Positions 48,458 through 60,240 of a stretch of 64,000 nucleotides of DNA are shown here, in pieces. The position numbers and the translations under genes are program-made. The stretch covers positions 34,122,027 through 34,186,026 of the forward strand of contig CM035233.1 of NCBI GenBank assembly GCA_020226215.1. The letters are read 5' to 3'. The notes below the pieces were generated by a model. The model was not told the origin of the DNA. It ran no database searches and saw only the letters and a list, made by a program, of their open reading frames with translations. Position 1 is the stretch's first letter. Each line of letters begins with the position of its first letter. Source of the DNA: Sindora glabra. Lineage: Eukaryota; Streptophyta; Magnoliopsida; Fabales; Fabaceae.

Positions 48458-48513
<56 letters not shown>

Positions 48514-48522
48514 GTTATTGTT

Positions 48523-48607
<85 letters not shown>

Positions 48608-48614
48608 TTGTTGT
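48262..48614 (+). repeat. AT-rich dispersed repeat, copy B, first part
   Basis: Matches 45480-45660 of copy A, then enters the trinucleotide tract that in copy A is only about five ATT units. The LTR at 48615 splits the copy, and the rest resumes at 49844. Confidence 0.65.
48460..48614. repeat. Compound ATT / GTT / GTCGTT microsatellite
   Basis: From left to right: about 17 ATT units, a few GTTATT units, about 10 GTT units, about eight GTCGTT units, then five GTT units touching the LTR. The long Asn/Asp or Tyr/Cys/Arg frames across it are by-products of the repeat and are not proteins. Confidence 0.95.
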
Positions 48615-49843
48615 TGTTGGGATCGGGAGCTATACGAGCGTAGCGAAATAAACCGATCTCAACCAATGGATCCATGCAAAACGTTAAATTAGAATGTAGG
48701 ATTCAGGTTATACCTTTATATGATTCCAGATTTTGTTCGTTGATCACCTCTTCAACTTCCTTTCGGTCAAAGACTCCAAGGTATCCACACGAACCAGTAG
48801 ATCACCAATGAACATCCTCACGATCACTGGTTGGAATTCGTCTCCTTAGCCTCATAGTGCTAGCTACGTCTCTTCAAGGATTATGGTCAAGGAGAGGTGC
48901 TAGGATTTTTCTACGCTGTATGGGATGCGTGAATAATGAATCAACCTTATTATTACCTAACAAGCCTATTTAAATAGGAGCATAGAAAACTCTAACTAAT
49001 TTGGGCTTTAGTCTATGTATAATTATAGACTTATTATTGGGCCTTATAATTCTAACATAGAATTCTCAAGTATTAGGCCCAAACAATTTGGTCCATTAAT
49101 TCTAAATCCACTAGGCTTTAAGTGTGTGATCCTTCAGGCTTTCATTACATTAGCAATAATCATTAATCATATTAATGATCATAAATAATGAGTGGTGTCT
49201 AGCAATACATCATTGTTACCCAAGTGATGAGAAAGTCGATGATTTGACTGAACCTTTATATGTGATCATCATCTATATCCTTTTATCCTAAACATCTAGA
49301 TTGAGCACGAGACATAGATGTTACTCCTGTTATATAGGAGGGACAAATTCCATCTTGATTACACAAATCCCTTCGCATGATATGTGACATATCCAATAAC
49401 TACCCTTGTATTCACTCAAGCATGAGTGATAGAATAGTATCAAAATATGAAACTCACATGTAGGGAACTTTGGTCATCTCAAGTCAAAGGACCATAATAA
49501 TAATGATCACTAAGAATCACTCATGACACTCATATAACAATCCATGTAGTGTTCTTAGGATGGGTCGGTCCAGTATACAAGTTCTCTAACTTGTACTCAT
49601 GTGTAAGCTTAATATCTCATATAAGTCACTACACATGCTAATCTTAACATATCAAAGTAACCTAATCCACAATGATATATGACTAAGGACATTTAAGAAT
49701 ATAATTATTCTAAGGTTATTATCATAATTAAATATATTATGCAAATAATATATATAAATATAATAATTAGAATTGTCATTAAAATAACATGATTCAAAAT
49801 TACAATCATCAATATGATTAGTTTTAGGACATATACACTAACA
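48615..49843 (-). mobile_element. Solo copia LTR in a microsatellite
   Basis: On the minus strand it starts TGTTAGTGTATATGTCCTAA and ends GCTCCCGATCCCAACA. Both ends have the TG...CA form, and the start resembles the widespread copia LTR type that also forms 57332-58605 (TGTTGCTGTATGTCCTAGG). Shared internal wording includes 'gtgggt(c)ggtccagta' and 'catgtagggaac'. No internal domain is attached. Flanks are GTTGT and ATTAT, which would be a 5-bp duplication ATTAT with two A-to-G changes. The insertion lies inside copy B of the AT-rich repeat. Confidence 0.8.
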
Positions 49844-49910
<67 letters not shown>

Positions 49911-50870
49911 GTTTGTTTATTATTAATTTTACATCATTAATTAATTGAAGTTTATTATTTATTAAATGTAATCATATATTATTATGACTTAAAATTTTAT
50001 TATATATGTTATTGAGTTTTATATATTATATACGAAAATAAATATATATTATTAAAATCTAATAAATGCATGAATTTGCATTTAATAATATATATACATT
50101 TAATAAAATAATTTAAATTTTATATTGATCAAGAATTTTATATTATATATTTATTTTATTTAATATAATAAATATATATTATTTAATATATATTGATCAA
50201 GTCCAAAGTATTATATATAAAAATAAATATATTTAATAATTTATATATTATCAAATATATATATAAATAATATATTAATAAAAATATTTATAATAATTTA
50301 TATATAATAATAAAAAATAAATAGCAATGTATTATATTATATATGTATATAATACATTTAAAATTAATATCAAAATTATTTATTTAAATTTTTTAAATAA
50401 TTCAAAATTTTAATATTAAAGTACTAATTTAAATTTTAATATAATTATTTATTTTAATAAACTTATATAATATATATTGATAATATTATTAATATAAGTT
50501 TATTAATTTTAATATTAAAAATTATTTAATATTGTTCATATATATAATTTCAATATTATATATCTTAAAGTATAATTTTAATATATTAAAATTATTATTT
50601 TAATATCTATATAAAAATTAAATATATAATAATAAATTATTTATTTATTACTTACTACTATTATTAAGCTAACATGTTAACCCAATAACTCAACGAATTA
50701 ACACTTATCAATCTTAGTCCTTTATCAGATTAAGCTAACTAATCTCTATTATTTATTAGGTCGAGTTATTATTATCGTTTTCCGTGCTAGCTCCAGTTTC
50801 AGATCAAACAAAATTATATAAATCTCAGGCCAATTCATTAAACCCAACTCATTTTCTCACCTCTAATTTT
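49844..50870 (+). repeat. AT-rich dispersed repeat, copy B, second part
   Basis: Starts with an uninterrupted ATT tract (49844-49910) and then aligns with 45690-46740 of copy A: 'attattaattttacatcatt', 'atatatgttattgagt', 'aatgcatgaatttgcattta'. On the reverse complement it ends TTAGAGGTGAGAAAATGAG, resembling hAT-type termini. Confidence 0.65.
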
Positions 50871-50874
50871 TTCA

Positions 50875-51430
50875 CACTTAACTTAACTGTTGTAAAGGAA
50901 GCAACACAAAGACAGCTAACAAGGGTTTTGCTTTGTTTGTCACTTTGTTAATAGCTTGCGATTTTGGCTTCCCCCTTGGAAATTTGAATCATTTGTGGAC
51001 AAATGAGAAATTGTTACAAATTTCTAAGCTTTACCTCATTGAATATTTCAGTATTATCTTTGGCATATCCAATTATTCGAGAGTAACGAGTTTTTTACAT
51101 GCAACTTGAAAATTTTCTTTGTACCAATTTTTAAATTTAATTTCAAATGTATGCTGACTTTCCTTTTATGCCTTTGACTCAATTTTTTATGTTTCTACAA
51201 CAACAAAAAATATTGTTTTTTTTTGTTGTGGTTACTTAGCTATTTTGTATCTTTTCCCATTTTTAGAAAAATTTTCCTACTCAAAATTTCTTTGTTTAGT
51301 TCTTTTCTACTTTTGCAGCTCATATCTTTTATAATGCAAACCTAAATCATTTTGTCCTATCTTTAGCTATTATTATCCATTATCTTTTCTTAAGAACAAA
51401 TGTTGCTTTGATTTTCATTGTTTCTCTAGT
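50875..51430. other. Intergenic DNA, nothing recognised
   Basis: No frame or repeat partner was found in the window. Confidence 0.5.
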
Positions 51431-52185
51431 TGGAAAAATTATCAGAGTAATACGCAGTGGAAAAAATAAATTATTTTATTTGAATTAATTTTTTCCATAT
51501 GTAAAATAAAATATATCACCAAAAATATTGTAAAAGAGATAAATTAGGAGAGCAGAAATTTTTAACATGGAAAATCCCTCAATGTGAGAGTAATAATCAT
51601 AGAACCTAATCTAGTAAAAATTCTATTAATAAAATAATAGATATAATAACAATGCCCACCTAGAAATTTTAAGAAATAACCAGTATAAAACTCTTTATCA
51701 AGATAGATAGAATTCTCAACAAAATTAACACAATAATTAACACAAATTACTATGTAAAACCAACTAGCAGAGAAGAAGAAAATCAACAGAAAAATATGCA
51801 CGATATTGCCTAAATTAGTAGTAACAACATACCCAAATTTGATATGAATTTGAATAAATATGATGATAAATCTTCTAATATAATTTGTCAAAAATAATGC
51901 AAACCTTTTTTCTCTCTCCCTTTATCATCCTATGGAATTCAGAAGCAAATTCCCTTGCTGCTTCACAATTCAACACTAAAGATTTTTCATATCATTTGAG
52001 ATGCCTTCTCAATTCCACACCACTTCTTTTCACAAAACCTTAAGCTAGTTTTTCATCTATTTTTTGTCTTTCCAAAGCCACATACATATATGTTTAATAT
52101 CTTGAATCCTAATGAAACAAGAATTTCAAGTCTTTTTCAAAAAAGGCTTTCCTATTGTCTTACAAAGCCAAATTTGGCCTTTTAC
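51431..52185 (-). mobile_element. LTR of copia element X, lower copy
   Basis: Aligns throughout with 59116-59850: 'ggaaaaattat', 'aaaatatatcaccaaaaat', 'atccctcaatgtgagagtaa', 'ttcagaagcaaattccctt', and 'atatcttgaatcctaatgaa'. It carries 40 bases (about 51672-51711) absent from the other copy. On the minus strand this is the 3' LTR of element X. The 109-codon open frame at 51562-51891 is LTR sequence, not a gene. Confidence 0.8.
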
Positions 52186-52207
52186 AAATCATAGAACCCT
52201 TGCCAAG

Positions 52208-52620
52208 TTAGTTTTGCATTCCATTCTTAAATTCCTTAAACTTTTCAAAGGATTCTAATTTATGTTTCATAAGATATACATATCCATATCTACTGAAGTT
52301 ATCAATAAAAGTTATGAAGTACTGGAAACCTCCTCTAACAGGTGAACTAATAGGCCCACATACATCAGTATATATCAGACTTAATAGATCATTAGCCCTT
52401 TCACTGTGTCCAGTGAATAGAGCTTTAGTCATTTTACCTAATAAACAAGACTCGCATACTTCATATGATTCAAAATCAAATGAATCCAAGAGTTTATCTT
52501 TATAGAGCTTGGATATGCGCTTCTCATTTATATGGCCTAAACGACAATGCCAGAGATAGGTTGGATTTAAATCATTTGGTATTTATGTTATAGACAGGCA
52601 TTTCAAGATCAAGAATATAA
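52208..52620 (-). pseudogene. Copia element Y pre-integrase and integrase start
   Basis: On the minus strand it reads DSFDFESYEVCESCLLGKMT, KALFTGHSERANDLLSLI, YTDVCGPISSPVRGGFQYF and ITFIDNFSRYGYVYLMKHKL. These are the GAG_pre-integrase zinc region and the first half of the integrase core, with the first catalytic Asp in the TDVCGP motif. It stops at FKEFKNGMQN (52208-52215), where it abuts LTR X. The catalytic remainder, reverse transcriptase and RNase H are missing. Confidence 0.9.
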
Positions 52621-52639
52621 AGTCCATTGAACATTTGTT

Positions 52640-52946
52640 TACTGCAGCAAAATATTTCATTTAATTAAATTGAACAACTTTTGTTCTTTATTGTAAATGA
52701 AAAATTTTTCTTATCCAAATAAGAAACAGAAATAATATTCTTGCTAATAGCAGACACAAAATAACAATCCTCTAATTCAATTATTAAACTAGAAGGTAAA
52801 GATAAATGATATGTTCCTATAGTTAGGGCAACAACTTTTGCTCCATTGCCAACTCATAGGTCCACTTTGCCTTTAGCTAGAGTCCTACTCCTTTGTAGTT
52901 CCTGCACATTTGTACAAATGTAAGACCCACATTCAGTATCGAGTAC
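52640..52946 (-). pseudogene. Copia element Y protease relic
   Basis: Continuing from gag on the minus strand: WVLDTECGSYICTNVQEL, then GNGAKVVALTIGTYHL and YFVSAISKNIISVSYLDKK. The aspartic protease active site should be D-T/S-G. Here Gly has become Glu (one G-to-A change), and a stop follows KVDL. Confidence 0.85.
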
Positions 52947-53609
52947 TCAAGATATAGAAGTAGAAGCATTAATTTCTATAACATAGATACCTGAAACAGA
53001 AGTCTCACTTCCTTTCTTTTTTAGATATTCCTGATAGACCTTGCAACTTCTCTTCCAATGTTTGGTCTGACCGTAATGGAAGCATGTCCCTTCCTTAGCC
53101 ACACCCCCTTTTGATTTCAGTGCAAAAGACTTAGACTTGGGCTTGCCTTTGGATTTAGAATCCTTCTTATTTTTGCCCTTACTTTTACCCTTACTTCTAC
53201 CTTTTTGAACCATCATTATGGTATTGGGTTTAGTCTTTAGCAAGTTTTGTTCAACAATTATTAACATGCTTAATAATTCCAGTAGTGGTTTCTCAATTTC
53301 ATTCATGTTGTAATTCATGATGAATTGACCATAATTCTGTGGTAACAATTGCAGAATTAAGTCAATAGCCAACTCTTGGCCTAGTATAGCACCTAATCTC
53401 TCAAGGTTCTCAACATATCCAATCATTTTGAGTACATGAGGCCTAACAGGGTTTCCTTCTGTCAGTTTGCACTGAAACAATGCTCTTGTCATCTCAAACC
53501 TTTCATGCCAAGCTTGGCCTTCATAAAGCTTCTTAAGATGTTCAAGCATGTCATAAGCTTCCACATACTCGTGTTGCTTCTGAAGCTCAGAGTCCATGGT
53601 AGCCAACAT
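52947..53609 (-). pseudogene. Copia element Y gag, longest open frame in the window
   Basis: A 220-codon open frame. It starts MLATMDSELQKQHEYVEAYD, continues with the UBN2 capsid core (KLYEGQAWHERFEMTRALFQ, then HVLKMIGYVENLERLGA), then a Lys/Ser-rich basic stretch (about residues 134-166) and a zinc knuckle CFHYGQTKHWKRSC (about residues 177-190). The second knuckle Cys is Tyr, so zinc binding would fail. The amino-terminal part of gag (to about 53810) is present but frameshifted, with a stop near 53690. It is younger-looking than the other gag relics here. Confidence 0.9.
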
Positions 53610-53810
53610 GAGACAACCGACGTCTAATGCATCATTATGATGCTTCTTATAAACATCCTTTTGAACCCGAAGGGCACTAGCTTCAGGTTTTTAAGGAATA
53701 GGTTCCTCTAGGACATACATTTTTCACTCATGTTTAAGGACTATCCTCAAATTCTTGTATTAGTTCAGGAAGTTTGTCTATTCAGTTTGTCCTTCTCAAG
53801 AATCAATCAT

Positions 53811-55662
53811 AATGATAAGTTATTTGATATATTAGCCATTAGTTATCTACGATAGAAATATGCAAAGTAAGTATTAAGTTTCAAACATTTAATAAAGTTT
53901 TTTATTAAATGTATCTCCCACTATTTTATTCAAATTAATAGCCCTCACTATTAATTCTGAAAGTCATATTGTCTAAGCTTTCTAGTGGGCCAAGATCCAT
54001 ATTTCACTAAGCCTTAAGTTAGCTTTGGCTAATCACTTAAAACTTAATTATTTAGGTAGGCAACACATGCCAATTGTATCATATACAACTCCTGGATAGT
54101 TGGGTAAATAACACTTGTTCTAATTCATCTTATGAGGTCTCAATCCTATTAAGATATCTTAGTTAAGTCGAACCCAATGTTTAACATTCAGATATCACTA
54201 TTATCCAGTCACGTCTCACCAAGATAAATAAGGTACCTTGCTTTGGCAAACCTATCTTATGTCAATCAAGGCCTTGACGAGTGCCAATCATTAGAAGGCA
54301 TAATTAATTATTACTGACTTAATATATTAGATGAAGGATTTTAACTTAATCATTATCAGATCTCGCTATGATTAGCCTATTTATTCATACAATATATTTA
54401 GCATATCTCATACATCATATAAAGAAAATGAATAAAATAGACTATTGCATATCACATATCAAGCAATAGATAAAACTATCATATACAGGAACATATGCTA
54501 TCACATAATAAATGCATGCTCATCAATATCATTACATAATAAAGAAATAAAAAATGTCACATAGTATGGCCCAAAATTTTATTTTCTAATGATATTTCTA
54601 AACTAACTCCTTAACTTCTTCTTGTCTCATAGCTCCTTAGCTTCTCCTTGTTCTAAGCCAAAATTGCTCCATTATGATTACAATTTTATAATAGAAACCC
54701 CGAGTTACATTCAGGAGGAGTGAGATGAGAAGAGAATATACATAAAAAAATAGAAGAAGACACAACATGCAGGTCGTATTTAAAATCCATCCATAAAAAA
54801 ACTCCAAGGGCCATACTATGCAACATAATCATGCATCATATGTAATAATTGCTAACAAACAAGATAAGCAAGATAATTGACATATATATTTTCATAAAAT
54901 GAATCACCAAAAATCTTGTTTTAAAATAGCATTTATGAACAAAAATAATTTTTGAATACTGTGCAGAGTTAGCATGGCATTATTTTTTACATTTAGATCA
55001 CAGTTTTGAAGTAGGATTTACATCAAAACACAGTGGACAAATTTCATTATATCAAATACATTAAACCATTCATGTATATGCTTCATACATGAGTCTAGAA
55101 TTATTTAATCATATTAAATGAATTTAAATTGATCTATATATAAAGACAAAGTCAGAACTAATCACATTAATTATGTGTAGTATAGATTGTTTTCTTAAAC
55201 GCAGAGTATATCACATATACAAAACCCAATTTAAGGAATAAATCTAATTAATTCTGATTCATAATAGAACCTCTTACTTCAGAAAATATTTTTCACATAT
55301 TAAATCATGTACACGTAATTAATCCTATTAGTTCTTATCAAACAGAACCCAGAATCAATCATAAAAATTGATTCAAATTCAAATCAAAACCCATAATTAT
55401 ACATGAAATAGATTTTAATATGAACCAGAAAATACATAATTAGATTCATAGAATTAATCTCATTAATTCTTAATCAGAATTAAACATGAGTTTACATATA
55501 TCACATATATATCTAGTTTAAATAGAACCTTATTTGATATTTATTTATCACATAAATATTCATCAAAATGCGTGACTCTAATTTAAACTGAAATATAATA
55601 TTTATCATATAAACATTTAGAAAAATGGTAAAATACATAATCGAATTTATATTTTTGCAAGA
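53811..55662 (-). other. Long untranslated leader of copia element Y
   Basis: About 1.85 kb between the primer-binding site and gag. No frame or repeat was recognised. The copia at 23.6-36 kb has a leader of comparable length (29271-30890), which fits the similarity of their gag proteins. Confidence 0.6.
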
Positions 55663-55674
55663 GCTCTGATACCA
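55663..55674 (-). other. Primer-binding site of copia element Y
   Basis: TGGTATCAGAGC on the minus strand, a perfect initiator-Met complement at the inner edge of the LTR. Confidence 0.9.
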
Positions 55675-55997
55675 CTATTTTGGTTTCATATCAACATACA
55701 CAGCAAAATTTTAAAAATTTTAATCCAAATTCTACTTATGATCCATGCAAAAAGGCATAAATCAGTATTATGGTTTTACCTTATTTGTGCTCATGTTCTT
55801 TTTGAATAAATGTTTAATAGACCGAGATAAATCAAATGTCGGTTGGAACGTACAATGTCTCTATGGTATCCACACAGAGTAAACAACAACTTCTCCCCTC
55901 TACGAAGATGCTAGGATTCTTCTCTCTTACTAGGATTAGGATTAGGATTAGGATTGGACATTTTTGAGTGATTTAGGGTTTTATTGAAGCTAATGTG
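55675..55997 (-). repeat. Element Y 5' LTR, inner part
   Basis: Continues from the primer-binding site to the solo LTR insertion. It resembles the same region of the solo LTR at 48.6 kb ('ccatgcaaaa', 'ttataccttt'-like wording, 'ctatggtatccacac'). It includes a short TAGGAT tandem array (55930-55957). Confidence 0.7.
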
Positions 55998-57336
55998 TGA
56001 CATGAGCCTGCAAGTACACGGGTTTAGTCAAGTTATAGTATAAAAGATATCGTTTCTACAGGGATTGAGTGTTGAATACTAACTGAATTTTAAGGTAAAT
56101 TATCTAGGTGTACTAATTGTGATTGTGAATTAAAAGTAAAATGTGAAACAAAGTTTAGTTATTAAAAAGAAAGCAAATGGAACTAGTATGAATTAAGTAA
56201 AGATTTAATTCAAATGGGGTGGAAGTGTACTCAGCTTTAGGGTTTCCTTGTACTATTCATTATGGAATGAAGATAATCTTCTGGCCCAATTTACTATTAA
56301 TTTAGATTGCTGGATTACTGAAAATAAGCTATACCTCATTGCAAGGCTACTAGCTACTAACCAATAAATAAAGTGCCTAAAATTTTTCTAGTAATCACTC
56401 ACCTAGGTTGCATTAATAGTGCTTTGAGAATCCAATTTTAGACATTTCATCTTGTGCAAAAGAATCCAATTAGCTTAATTCCTAAGTCTAATAGAGATTC
56501 CCAATGATTATGCAAAGTCTGATTAATTAATTAGTCATTCCAACCTAGAATCAACTAATCCTTTACATAAATACAATATTCCGGAAGTATTGGGTTGTTG
56601 AATTACAAAATAGCATAATCAAATCATAAATCAACAATAAATCAAGCTAGATTATATTAAAATCAAATCCATAAATCCGTGAACAAGTCTACCCTAGTTG
56701 AGCACTGAGGTTTAGTGTGAGTTCATTACAAAACTAGCAGAAAACCAGAAAATAGAGAGGGGAATCAAACTAGTCATGAAACTCTACAAATTCCTTGCTT
56801 GAATCCAATCCTCCAAAGCTAGCAGTCACCCTCAGTGTCTTTAGGTCTCTCCAAGGGTTTCTACTGATGACTCTCTTTTTAATTTTCAGCTCTCCTCCCT
56901 TTTTAGCAAATTTTCCACATAAAACTTATATGGGTAAAGTACACGGGGTATGACATGGCCTGTACTGTGACCCGTGTTCTTATACGAAGGGTCAGGCAAT
57001 ATGGTACACGAGGTTTAACACTCCCCGTGTCGACCCCCGTGTTCTTTTGCGAGTAGCTCAGCGAGGCTTCGAAACACACAGAAAGATACACGGCCATCCA
57101 CACGGGGTTCCCATACCCTGTGTTCTTTGTCAGATGAGCGAATTTGCTTTGATTCTCCATAATTTGCATGGTTTTGGCTCTGGATCCTTTTCTAATGCTC
57201 TAATGAGTAACTTCAAAACCTGAGAATAAAATATCGAGCATTTAAGTACCTTTTTCTAATTAATTTGCATAAAATACTAAATAAATAAGTGATGAAACAC
57301 ATAAAATATAAGTGCAAATGTGCATTTATCAATGTG
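55993..57336. mobile_element. Solo LTR (copy 2) with 5-bp target duplication ATGTG
   Basis: The LTR runs 55998-57331, from TGACATGAGCCTGC to TTTATCA, with perfect ATGTG duplications at 55993-55997 and 57332-57336. It aligns along its whole length with 12252-13599, same orientation. It is inserted in the 5' LTR of element Y. The CACGGGG array is reduced to about three units (56940, 57005, 57098). Confidence 0.9.
56940..57125. repeat. Three-unit CACGGGG array inside solo LTR 2
   Basis: Counterpart of 13155-13395. Several CpG positions have become TpG or CpA relative to copy 1 (for example CACGAGG at 57007 for CACGGGG). Confidence 0.7.
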
Positions 57337-58605
57337 CGTTAATGTAAAGTGCTGCCTTTAAGTTCTTTTATACAACTAAGGCATATCATAATCCGAGTTC
57401 TGCTAGGATAATGCTTCAAAAAATCCTAATCACACTTAACAATTATCACATTATCCTTATCATAGAAAAAGTGAGGAGAGATAGGACTTATTTACTAATT
57501 ATCTAATATTAAATAATAATATTATCTCATAATATAATTATCTAATATCTAATAACATAATTATTTGATATTATTTTAATATCAAATAATATCACATAAT
57601 ATATCATATATATTATGTGAAATATATTTTATTATCTTTAATAATATATTTATGCATGAAAATAAGTCAAATTAATTATTGTCTCATTCTTACTCCTTTT
57701 ATGTGACCTTATAGGTTCTTATTACGTTAACAATGACTCATTATTAGATCATAGACAGTGAATGGTATCTAGTAATACATCACTACCACTCAAATAGTAA
57801 GAATATCTGTGATTCGACATCCACCTAATATGTGATCAACACTTTACATCATAATCCTTTTTGTAACAGTATCGAAATCGAACTAGAGGCATGGAGTGTG
57901 TCATCCTCATCAATATTCAATTTATATTTCTTGATATTGATTAGAATTAAAATAAATGATCAATATCACATATTGATCTAATTGAGCATGACTATGCATT
58001 TCTAAGTCTCACTTAATCAAGGGGCCTAAAGATATCTCTCTTTTATATAAGAGTAATAAAATCTCAACTACATCACTTACTTCCCTCTGTATGATTTATA
58101 ACACACCCAATCAATGCCTTACTCATCATCCCGATTAAAGGTGACATAGGACAATATCAAAGTGAGTAACTCCTCATGTAGGGAACCGTAGTGACTTCAG
58201 GTTAAAGAACTATGTACATTTGTGGTCATATGAGAATAACTAATGACACGTCTATCTATACAGTATTCTCACAGTGGGTTAGTCCAGTACATTGTTCATT
58301 AATAATGTAACAATGTACTTATGTGTTGACTTGATATCACATATCCATGATTCATAATCATTAGTCACTATACATGCTAGTCTTGATGTATTATTACTAT
58401 CCTTTTCGCAATAATACTTGACTAAAGGCATTTTAGGAATAGCAAAGCTATTCCAAGGATAATTATTATATTTAATTTATAATTGCACAGAGTAATAAAA
58501 ATATGAAATAAAATATAATAATTTGAATTGCCTAAAATAAAACATAATACATTATGCATTTATTACAATCATCTCTATGATTGGCTCCTAGGACATACAG
58601 CAACA
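57337..58605 (-). repeat. Element Y 5' LTR, outer part
   Basis: On the minus strand the LTR starts at 58605 as TGTTGCTGTATGTCCTAGG and contains 'ttggactaacccactgtg'-type wording shared with the LTR at 48.6 kb. Together with 55675-55997 it makes an LTR of about 1.6 kb. Its outer edge cuts into the gag of element X. Confidence 0.8.
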
Positions 58606-59101
58606 ATTATGCCATCTGAGGTAGAATTAAATATAGACATTCTAAATTTCTCTCATGAGTTTGGTAAAGAACCGAAAAGCTTCAAACCTTAAACTTCATC
58701 TTCAAATTTGATACCAATAGTAGAAAACTAATTAATAATCCCTTAATACATATTCAAATGATCTATCATCAGAGTATTATCTTGATATGCTCATCATCCA
58801 CTTTATCAAGAACATTTTATTATTCCTAGTCCAAGCATGTGTTTCCTTTTCATTATGATTCTGCACATTCTTTTCTGCCCATTGCTTGATATATCTACAA
58901 ACCCGCCTATTCAACAAATCTCATTTCAAATTAGATTTATTTTTAGGCATTTCAATAGCAAATATCAATAAATAACAATCTTTCATATAAAACAAATCTT
59001 CCATCTTCCTTTTCCAAAGAGCATAATTCTCACCATTCAAAAATATTTTTCTACTTGTATTAGCCTTTATCTTCACACAAGTATAATATACTAGAGCTTG
59101 A
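58606..59101 (-). pseudogene. Copia element X gag, amino-terminal fragment
   Basis: On the minus strand it reads GENYALWKRKMEDLFYMKDC, then YLLIFAIEMPKNKS, DLLNRRVCRYIKQWAEKN and VQNHNEKETHAWT, the amino-terminal copia Gag region of a different lineage from Y. It then degenerates and is cut at 58606 by LTR Y. Confidence 0.8.
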
Positions 59102-59113
59102 GCTCTGATACCA
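59102..59113 (-). other. Primer-binding site of copia element X
   Basis: TGGTATCAGAGC on the minus strand, perfect, between the X LTR (59116 upward) and X gag. Confidence 0.9.
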
Positions 59114-59115
59114 TT

Positions 59116-59850
59116 ATTAGGAAAAATTACTAAAGTAATATGCTATAGAAAAATTAAATTATTTCACTCAGATAAACTTTTCCCACATATAAAATAAAAT
59201 ATATCACCAGAAATATTGTAAAGGAGATCAATAAAGAGATTAGTAATTTTTAACGTAGAAAATCCCTTAATGTGAGAGTAAAACTATAGGACCTAATTTA
59301 GTAAAAAATCTACTAAAAAAATAATAGATACAATAACAATGCCCATTTAGAAATTCTCAATAAAATCAATACAATAATTAACACAAATTACTGTATAAAA
59401 CTAACTAGTAGAGAAGAAGAAAATTAACAAAAAAAATATGCATAATATTACCTAAATTAGCAGCAACAACATACTCAAATTTAATATGAACTTGAGTAAA
59501 AATGGTAATATATCTTTTGGCACAATTTGACAAAAATAATACAAACCTTTTTTTTTCTCTCCCTTTATTGTCTTATGGAACTCAGAAGCAAATTCCCTTG
59601 CTATTTCACAATTCAACACCAAAGATTTTTCACATCGTTCAAGATGCCTTCTTAATTCCACCCCACTTCTTTTCACGGAACCTTAACGTAGTTTTTTTTT
59701 ATCTATTATCTATCTTTCCAAAGCCAAGTGTATATATATATATATATATATATATATGTTTAATATCTTGAATCCTAATGAAACAAGGATTTCAAGTCTT
59801 CCACAAAAGAAGCTTTCTTATTGCCTTACAAAGTCAAATTTGGCTTTTTA
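59116..59850 (-). mobile_element. 5' LTR of copia element X
   Basis: Upper partner of 51431-52185. It differs by lacking the 40-base block and by an AT microsatellite expansion (59731-59757) where the other copy has only 'acatacatatatgt'. The outer border is set by loss of similarity near 59850, so the LTR may in truth extend further (see the next entry). Short open frames here are LTR sequence. Confidence 0.75.
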
Positions 59851-60240
59851 CCAAAGACTACCTAATGGACTTCCCTTTTTTAATTCGGTTCCACACAAAG
59901 CCGTGAAAGACTTCAAAACCACTCAATCCCAAAATAAGACTAATTACAAAACAGGCCTAATGCCTTTTTTTCCTCCTTTGTACAAAATAATAAATATAAA
60001 ATTATGGGTCCACTTAGGAGGAACCCACCGTAACATCTCTTTCATCATGTAGTTCAACATGAATCTCTTTAGGTGCACCATTGGCATTGTGAATGGCAGG
60101 TTCCATGGTGTTGTGGAATAGGTGAACTTCTTAAGAGGCTGACCAAAATTAATTTTATTCTTTGGATTTTGTTCCATCTCATAATGTAATGTTTTTTTTC
60201 TTCATCTTTGATTAAAATTTGATTTTCACTTCTTCATAAG
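59851..60240 (-). other. Possible outer part of LTR X or adjacent relic
   Basis: The minus strand includes 'gttacggtgggttcctccta' and 'gtggacccataattttatat', wording I associate with copia LTRs. The lower X LTR copy lacks this because it ends at 52185-52207, where element Y begins. Either LTR X is about 1.1 kb and the lower copy is truncated, or this is flanking DNA. Confidence 0.35.

Noticed and set aside
48424..48692. Long poly-Asn/Asp and poly-Tyr/Cys/Arg open frames on both strands.
   Set aside because: They are translations of the ATT/GTT/GTCGTT microsatellite, with no flanking coding signal.
55930..55957. TAGGAT array as a telomeric repeat.
   Set aside because: The unit is six bases and differs from TTTAGGG. 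It is a short slippage array inside the LTR.
29259..59113. TGGTATCAGAGC-like sites as possible tRNA genes.
   Set aside because: They are 12-base primer-binding sites next to LTRs. No cloverleaf surrounds any of them.
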